Shown piece by piece: positions 5,438 through 9,780 of a DNA stretch of 9,780 nt. The translations under genes and the position numbers were made by a program. Source of the DNA: Gammaproteobacteria bacterium (lineage in GTDB: Bacteria > Pseudomonadota > Gammaproteobacteria > Pseudomonadales > Azotimanducaceae_A); NCBI GenBank assembly GCA_028819775.1, contig JAPPKV010000237.1, positions 1 to 9,780 of the forward strand, given 5' to 3'. The notes beneath the pieces were generated by a model that was given only the letters and a program-made list of their open reading frames with translations, did not search any database and was not told the origin of the DNA. Each line of letters opens with the position of its first letter. The first letter of the stretch is position 1.

Positions 5438-7304
5438 GATCCGCACTCGGGGACGACGGCGTCTCAGCGGATGACCAGTCGCGGGCCGGCAACGCGTAAA
5501 CGGTGTCGCCGATCTTCACGTGGTCGTAGCGCGGGCGCGAAGGGATGATCGGGGCACTGCGCAGGACCTCGAGGACAGTCTCGGGATCCTCGGACGGAAT
5601 GCGGCCTTCCCCCGGCCATAGCATGACGAATTCCCAGCCGTCTCCCGGATCGACGATGGCGTACGCCAGCGGGCTGAACGAGATATGCGGCGGAATCACC
5701 CCATCGAGACCGGGGAACTCGTTTCGATGCATACCGAGCAGCAGGAATTCCGTCCGCTCTGAATCCCCATCGAGTTCGGCCCGGACCAGGATCGGTTGTT
5801 CGACCCGGTAGGCTATGTACGCCTCGCGATCAATCGCCTCCCGTACGCCGTCCGGCACATCGAACGGTGCCGGGCGATAGCTCACCTCGGCCCAGAAGTC
5901 CCGATCGGGCACGTCGTCGGGTGATCGGCGGAGTATCGCGCCTCCGCCGGACTGGATGGTCTCGAGTGCGTCTTCGGCCGCGAACGGGACGATCCCGTCT
6001 TCCTCATCGCGCTCATCGCGGGTAGCGACAGCATCCCCAAGAAGCCGGTGCGCCGCCAAGTACCCGGGGCGCGCAAGCTCGCGCGCCACGTACCGGAAGT
6101 CGAACTGCTCGAGGCCGATCTTCCCCGACTCGACCCGGGCGAGTTGGCTGCGCGCCGAGATGGCGCGGAAATCGAGCACCGGGGTGTTCTGTAGGAGCAG
6201 CACGGCGAGTATCACGCAGGCCATGGAGAGGTTCACCAAGGCAGTGACCCGGGGCCACTCGGCGAGATGCCGGATCACGCCCCACAGGTAGCCGAGCGAG
6301 AACAAGGCAAGTAGCCCCGCAAAGCTGAACGCCCAACAGCGCGATACGGTCCAGCCGTACTGGTTGACCCGAATCAGGATCCCGGTCATGGCCAGAGCCG
6401 GGAGTATCGGCAGGACGACAACGACCGCTGTCACCGCCAACTGGACCGAACCGGGGTAGCGCAAGTCAGCTTCGGGACGATAGGCGATGCCGATGAGCAG
6501 CATGGCAATGGTGCCCAGCGCGATCAGGATCCTGCTACCTAAGCCCGTGTCCCACAGTGCCCCCACGCTAACGAAGGGCAGGGTCACCAGGAACACGGCG
6601 ACGATCAGGAGCACCACGGGGAGCAGGTAGCGGCCAAGGCTCTCCACAAGACCGACAATCCCGTCGATGAGCCGGTCGCGGCGCCGGAACAGCATCGTGC
6701 CGACGCCGAAGACAATGCCGGCGGCGGGTAGCACGAACCACGGTTCGGTGAACGTCTCCCCGAGGGCGTCGATACCAAGGATGGCGAACAACGCCGCCCA
6801 CAGGGCAAGTAGGATGGCGACACCGCCCACCAACGCCAGCGAGAGGCCCGCCACGAAGAGATTCCTCCATGCGCTCTTGAACAGTGCCGCGTAGCGGAAC
6901 GGTGCGCGCGCCGTTATCTGCTGCATGAAGGCCAGGGCGATGAACCCCGCACCGAGTTGCGTGGCGACGTAGATCGAGTAGAGGTTGCCGACGCTGAACT
7001 TGCCCCCCGGCGTTGCCTGCCAACCCACGTATGTGCCGAGCAGACCGGCGACCACGGCGCAGACGCCGGCGAACGCCGCAGTCCGCTTGAAACTACCCGG
7101 CTCCGCCGCGAACAGAACAAGAACCGGCCAGCCGAAAACCACCGTGATGAACGGCACGAGCACCACGGGGTTGTCGGCAGGCCAGGCGTCGCGGTCCAGT
7201 ACCACCCCAAGCCACGCGAGCAGTGCCGCCTGCCCGGCGATGACTGCAGGCAGCGGACCGAGCTTGAGTGCGCCTGCGATCATCCGGTTCATCGTCCGGC
7301 CCAT
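5433..7304 (-). CDS. DUF4153 family multi-spanning membrane protein
   Basis: This is a large integral membrane protein of unknown function that I assign to the DUF4153 family. From the ATG at 7304 it has 623 residues. About eleven hydrophobic helices are visible, at roughly 16–36, 45–67, 76–95, 107–128, 149–177, 189–206, 225–248, 257–274, 286–310, 321–344 and 355–371. A soluble C-terminal region of about 250 residues follows. Family-like blocks are FRYAALFKSAWRNLF (after helix 4), VNQYGWTVSRCWAF (before helix 10) and DFRAISARSQLARVESGKIG after the last helix. A TTG start at 7349 would add 15 residues; neither start has a good ribosome binding site. It converges on the DUF1820 gene, and its TAG stop (5435–5433) lies in the repeat end. 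No transporter or enzyme motif is recognised in the C-terminal region. Confidence 0.8.
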   Translation of the reverse strand: MGRTMNRMIAGALKLGPLPAVIAGQAALLAWLGVVLDRDAWPADNPVVLVPFITVVFGWPVLVLFAAEPGSFKRTAAFAGVCAVVAGLLGTYVGWQATPGGKFSVGNLYSIYVATQLGAGFIALAFMQQITARAPFRYAALFKSAWRNLFVAGLSLALVGGVAILLALWAALFAILGIDALGETFTEPWFVLPAAGIVFGVGTMLFRRRDRLIDGIVGLVESLGRYLLPVVLLIVAVFLVTLPFVSVGALWDTGLGSRILIALGTIAMLLIGIAYRPEADLRYPGSVQLAVTAVVVVLPILPALAMTGILIRVNQYGWTVSRCWAFSFAGLLALFSLGYLWGVIRHLAEWPRVTALVNLSMACVILAVLLLQNTPVLDFRAISARSQLARVESGKIGLEQFDFRYVARELARPGYLAAHRLLGDAVATRDERDEEDGIVPFAAEDALETIQSGGGAILRRSPDDVPDRDFWAEVSYRPAPFDVPDGVREAIDREAYIAYRVEQPILVRAELDGDSERTEFLLLGMHRNEFPGLDGVIPPHISFSPLAYAIVDPGDGWEFVMLWPGEGRIPSEDPETVLEVLRSAPIIPSRPRYDHVKIGDTVYALPARDWSSAETPSSPSADP

Positions 7305-7377
7305 GGCGATTGGAGACTCGACCGTAGGGAAGGGGTCGTTGGGTGTCAAACTCAGGATTCGTGCAACTCTCGACGGT

Positions 7378-7383
7378 TACAAT
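7378..7383 (+). promoter_or_regulatory. Weak candidate -10 box for the reductase operon
   Basis: TACAAT at 7378–7383 matches five of six -10 positions and would start transcription near 7390, about 29 bases before the ATG at 7419. No convincing -35 lies 16–18 bases upstream. It sits in the 69–114 bp between the divergent DUF4153 and reductase genes, where a promoter is expected. Confidence 0.35.
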
Positions 7384-7418
7384 GACTCGCCGAACGCACC
7401 GGAGCGTCCGAACAACAA

Positions 7419-8633
7419 ATGACCATCGTCATCGTCGGCGGCGGCCACGCCGCCGGACAAGCCGCGGCGAGCCTGCGCCAGGAGAAGTACGAGGGCGAGA
7501 TCCTGATCATCGGCGAAGAGCCGCACATCCCCTACCAGCGTCCGCCGCTGTCAAAGCAGTACCTGTCCGGCGAGTACGGTCTCGACCGCGTTCACCTGCG
7601 CCCGGCGCGGTTCTACGAGAACAAGGCCATTGAGGTGCGTAGCGGCGTGCGTGTCGAGAACATCGACGCCGACGGCCGGACCGTCGCCTGCAGCGATGGG
7701 ACCGAAATAGGCTACGACAAGCTGCTGCTTGCCACGGGCGCGCGGCCGCGCAAACTCGCGGCGAAGGGCGGCGATCTTCCGGGCATCCACTACCTTCGCA
7801 CGATCGCCGACGTCGACGCGATCAAGCAGGAATTCGCCACCGGGCGGCGGATTGCCATCGTCGGCGGCGGCTACATCGGCCTCGAGGTCGCGGCCATTGC
7901 AGTCGAGGCCGGACTGATCGTCACGGTCCTGGAAATGGAGGACCGGATCCTGCAACGCGTGACGACGCCGGCGATGTCGGCCTTCTACGAGGGTGTCCAC
8001 AGCGACAGGGGTGTCACGATCCGCACCCGGATGCGCGCCGAGTCGTTCGCCGGCGTCGACAGTCTGACGGGCGTGGTCTGCGCAGGCGGTGAAGTCGTGG
8101 CCGCCGAACTCGCCGTGGTCGGAATCGGCATACAGCCCAACGTCGAGCTAGCCGAAGCAGCCGGCCTCGAGTGCAGCAACGGCATCGTCGTCGACGAATT
8201 CACGCGGACCGGCGATCCCGACATCTTCGCGGCGGGGGACTGCACCAACCACCCGAACCCGGTTCTCGGGCGGCGGCTTCGGCTCGAGTCGGTGCCCAAT
8301 GCCATGGAGCAGTCGCGGGTCGCGGCCGCGAACCTGGCGGCCAACCCCAAGGCATACGCGAACGTGCCCTGGTTCTGGTCCGACCAGTACGATCTCAAGC
8401 TGCAGATGGTGGGTTTCTCCACCGAGGCGGAGCGGCAGGTGGTGCGCGGCGACCCCGGAACGAGACAGTTTGCGGTCTTTCACCTCAACGGCGAGACCCT
8501 GGTCGCGGCGGACGCGGTGAACAGCGCGCGCGAGTTCATGGCGGCCCGGCAACTGGTGGGCAAACGCGTCGACCCCGGGCGACTCGCCGACCCTGGCGTG
8601 GACCTCAAATCCGTTCTGCAGGCGGCAATCTAG
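7419..8633 (+). CDS. Ferredoxin/rubredoxin reductase-like FAD-dependent NAD(P)H oxidoreductase
   Basis: This is a two-dinucleotide-fold flavoprotein of the putidaredoxin/rubredoxin reductase type, which passes electrons from NAD(P)H through FAD to a small iron–sulphur protein. It has 404 residues, a normal length. The FAD motif is GGGHAAGQAA (7–16), followed by PYQRPPLSK (38–46) and ATGARP (105–110). The NAD motif is GGGYIGLEVAA (149–159), and Glu172 at the end of the next strand suggests NADH preference. The second FAD motif is DIFAAGDC (268–275), and the C-terminal domain has the typical VPWFWSDQYD (316–325). No ferredoxin, P450 or Rieske oxygenase gene is beside it, so the partner is not known. 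A membrane protein gene follows after 23 bases. Weak GGAG at 7401–7404 is the only ribosome binding site candidate. Cytosolic; class firm, substrate open. Confidence 0.92.
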   Translation: MTIVIVGGGHAAGQAAASLRQEKYEGEILIIGEEPHIPYQRPPLSKQYLSGEYGLDRVHLRPARFYENKAIEVRSGVRVENIDADGRTVACSDGTEIGYDKLLLATGARPRKLAAKGGDLPGIHYLRTIADVDAIKQEFATGRRIAIVGGGYIGLEVAAIAVEAGLIVTVLEMEDRILQRVTTPAMSAFYEGVHSDRGVTIRTRMRAESFAGVDSLTGVVCAGGEVVAAELAVVGIGIQPNVELAEAAGLECSNGIVVDEFTRTGDPDIFAAGDCTNHPNPVLGRRLRLESVPNAMEQSRVAAANLAANPKAYANVPWFWSDQYDLKLQMVGFSTEAERQVVRGDPGTRQFAVFHLNGETLVAADAVNSAREFMAARQLVGKRVDPGRLADPGVDLKSVLQAAI

Positions 8634-8656
8634 GAACAAGACAAGGAGTACAACCC

Positions 8657-9163
8657 ATGAAAACATCGTTCGGCATCCTTGTGACTGCCATCGTGCTGTT
8701 CGTCTTCGGATTCCTCTACTGGGCCGCGAACCCGCTGCCGAACCAGGCATTGAACACGGTGCCGGACGCGGACGCGGCGGCCAGCGCCGTGGCCGAGCAG
8801 TTCCCGGAAACGGGGATGTACAGCTTCATGCAGTCTGGCATCGGCGCCACCGTCATAGTCAATCACGGGGCCTCGGAAGAGGTCGACCTGTTGGTGATGG
8901 TCTACGGGTTCATCCACTACCTCCTCATCGCGGCTGTCCTCGCCGTGGTGCTGCGCACTGGCGCACCCCTCTCCGCGCACGTTCGACGCGCGTTCATCCT
9001 CGGTTTGGCGGCGGTGGTCGTCGTGGAGGGCTCCGACATCATCTGGTGGGGATACACTTGGGGCTGGAAGCTCTGGAGCGCCGCCTATCTTGTGCTGGTG
9101 TTCGTCATCGGCGCCCTCGTGCTTTCGAAATTCCTGCCGAGGGATCCCGACATCGTGGCGTGA
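8657..9163 (+). CDS. Unrecognised integral membrane protein, 168 residues
   Basis: I cannot assign this protein to a named family. The ATG at 8657 follows an AAGGAG ribosome binding site at 8643–8648 with eight bases spacing, so this start is well supported; the open frame upstream of it is not coding. Four hydrophobic segments are visible at about 4–24, 77–99, 110–124 and 139–158. A soluble loop of about 50 residues (25–76) lies between the first two and is acidic and alanine-rich (VPDADAAASAVAEQFPETG). The later part is rich in tryptophan (IIWWGYTWGWKLW). There is no cysteine and no obvious haem or iron–sulphur site, so it is not evidently a redox partner of the reductase 23 bases upstream, with which it is probably co-transcribed. 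Real gene, function unknown. Confidence 0.8.
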   Translation: MKTSFGILVTAIVLFVFGFLYWAANPLPNQALNTVPDADAAASAVAEQFPETGMYSFMQSGIGATVIVNHGASEEVDLLVMVYGFIHYLLIAAVLAVVLRTGAPLSAHVRRAFILGLAAVVVVEGSDIIWWGYTWGWKLWSAAYLVLVFVIGALVLSKFLPRDPDIVA

Positions 9164-9401
9164 TCCTGTGCACGCGGCCGTCCGCGTGCCGAGGTCGAGC
9201 GGGCGACCCCGCGCCTTGCGGGAGCGTTATGGTCGCCCCCACGAGCCTGCCCCGTATTGACGGCGGCGTTGTCCCGTCCGCGCTTCGTCTCGTTTGTCCC
9301 CTGTTCTGCCGCCTGAGCGCGATGGAAGTTGTTGGATTGTTTAGGCAAAATCCACCTTGAGTGCTGCGTGGCGACCTGTCGAGACGGTTCACGGAGACGG
9401 C
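9164..9401. other. Intergenic region before the CULT-domain gene
   Basis: Apart from the hairpins at 9170–9243, about 158 bases (9244–9401) hold no convincing ORF. A promoter for the CULT gene is expected here, but I found no pair of good -35 and -10 boxes; TTGACG at 9257–9262 has no matching -10. A GGAG at 9393–9396 serves as ribosome binding site for the ATG at 9402. Confidence 0.5.
9170..9243. repeat. Hairpin pair, degenerate relative of the dispersed repeat
   Basis: Two stem-loops follow the membrane protein stop. The first is GCACGCGG/CCGCGTGC with a four-base loop (9170–9189). The second is GGGCGACC/GGTCGCCC (9201–9208 with 9231–9238), with an inner CCCGC/GCGGG stem (9208–9222). The second contains the GGGCGACC and CTTGCGG elements seen at the left end of the lnt copy and ends CCCCCACG, one base off the CCCCTACG terminus. 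No left terminus is recognisable, so it is likely a decayed or related copy. With no T-run, a role in termination or RNA stability is only possible. Confidence 0.5.
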
Positions 9402-9780
9402 ATGAGCGACGAACAGGAAGACCTGAACAGTCCGGATTCCGACCTAGGGGTTGCCGAGGTCGTCGACGAACACACGCGGCCGAAAGAGGGCTTCCTGTTC
9501 TGCGCGGCCTGTTCACACTTGGTCGGCCACATCCAGGATCGCATCGAGGTGAACGGTTCGTTTCTTCACACGTGTACGAACCCATACGGCTATGTCCACC
9601 ACTTCGGCTGCCACAGCGACGCTCACGGCTGCGCGATCAGCGGCGGCCACCACTCCGCCGACAGCTGGTTCAAGGGTTTCAGTTGGCGGTTGGCCAACTG
9701 CGGCAACTGCGACACCCACTTGGGATGGCTCTTCGAACGACCGGGCGAGCATTTCTACGGCCTCATCCTCGACCGCGTCC
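9402..9780 (+). CDS. Bacterial cereblon-like CULT-domain protein (3' end outside the window)
   Basis: The first 126 residues are visible and nearly complete a single CULT domain, the thalidomide-binding fold of eukaryotic cereblon, also known as stand-alone bacterial proteins such as the Magnetospirillum MsCI4. A short acidic N-terminal tail (1–28) comes first. Zinc cysteines are C34 and C37 (FCAACSH) and C100 and C103 (NCGNCDTHLGW). The aromatic cage is W89, W95 and W109, spaced 6 and 14 residues apart exactly as in human W380, W386 and W400, with F111 at the F402 position. The block TNPYGYVH (59–66) matches cereblon TNPHGYVH. Asp87 stands where human has His378. There is no signal peptide and no Lon-like or DDB1-binding region, so a ubiquitin ligase role is excluded. 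The native ligand is unknown; related domains bind cyclic imides and uracil-like rings. Confidence 0.9.
   Translation, partial: MSDEQEDLNSPDSDLGVAEVVDEHTRPKEGFLFCAACSHLVGHIQDRIEVNGSFLHTCTNPYGYVHHFGCHSDAHGCAISGGHHSADSWFKGFSWRLANCGNCDTHLGWLFERPGEHFYGLILDRV

Noticed and set aside
4930..5499. Open frame of 189 codons overlapping the DUF1820 gene
   Set aside because: It is another frame of the DUF1820 gene and the repeat; the DUF1820 frame matches a known family. Its PTGRDKPVPYG segment is only the repeat translated.
7319..7338. CGACC…GGTCG inverted repeat with GTAGGGA in the loop near the DUF4153 start
   Set aside because: It has a 5-bp stem and a 10-base loop inside or beside coding sequence, with no further match to the repeat, so chance is enough to explain it.
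8171..8656. In-frame upstream extension of the membrane protein gene inside the reductase gene
   Set aside because: The upstream part is an out-of-frame reading of the reductase with an Arg/Gly-rich composition. The ATG at 8657 has a good AAGGAG site.
1..9780. CRISPR array, tRNA or rRNA genes, insertion sequences, attachment sites
   Set aside because: Looked for regularly spaced repeats, cloverleaf-like segments, transposase or integrase motifs; none found in the window.

Overview
The window is GC-rich DNA that looks like the chromosome of a gammaproteobacterium. The order miaB – phoH(ybeZ) – ybeY – corC(ybeX) – lnt is the arrangement known from E. coli and relatives, and the DUF1820 protein next door is a family I know mainly from Gammaproteobacteria. 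The species cannot be named from the sequence. I see no phage, insertion sequence, CRISPR array, rRNA or tRNA.

Positions 1–4892 hold a leftward block. miaB (tRNA ms2i6A methylthiotransferase) is followed after 47 bases by a small superinfection-immunity-family membrane protein gene. A good promoter then lies at the end of that gene, followed by phoH, ybeY, corC and lnt. The last four overlap stop-to-start (ATGA, ATGA, TAGTG) and are probably translationally coupled. lnt runs off the left edge. A 125-bp multi-hairpin repeat sits inside lnt and is read through in frame.

Positions 4893–5026 hold divergent promoters for miaB (leftward) and a rightward DUF1820 gene. The DUF1820 gene converges on a large leftward DUF4153 membrane protein gene. 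The 79 bp between the two stop codons lie within an 89-bp repeat copy, and its mirror-image ends supply both TAG stops.

Positions 7350–9163 hold a rightward pair: a ferredoxin reductase-like FAD/NADH flavoprotein and an unrecognised 168-residue membrane protein. A 238-bp intergenic region follows, with strong hairpins and a degenerate copy of the repeat. The window ends in a rightward gene for a bacterial cereblon-like CULT-domain protein with its tri-tryptophan cage and zinc cysteines intact; the last few codons are outside.

The main points of interest are the REP/MITE-like repeat family, which appears three times in under 10 kb (inside a coding sequence, as a shared stop and putative terminator between convergent genes, and after an operon), and the bacterial cereblon homologue. 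The rest is mostly ordinary housekeeping sequence. No clearly new multi-gene system is evident.
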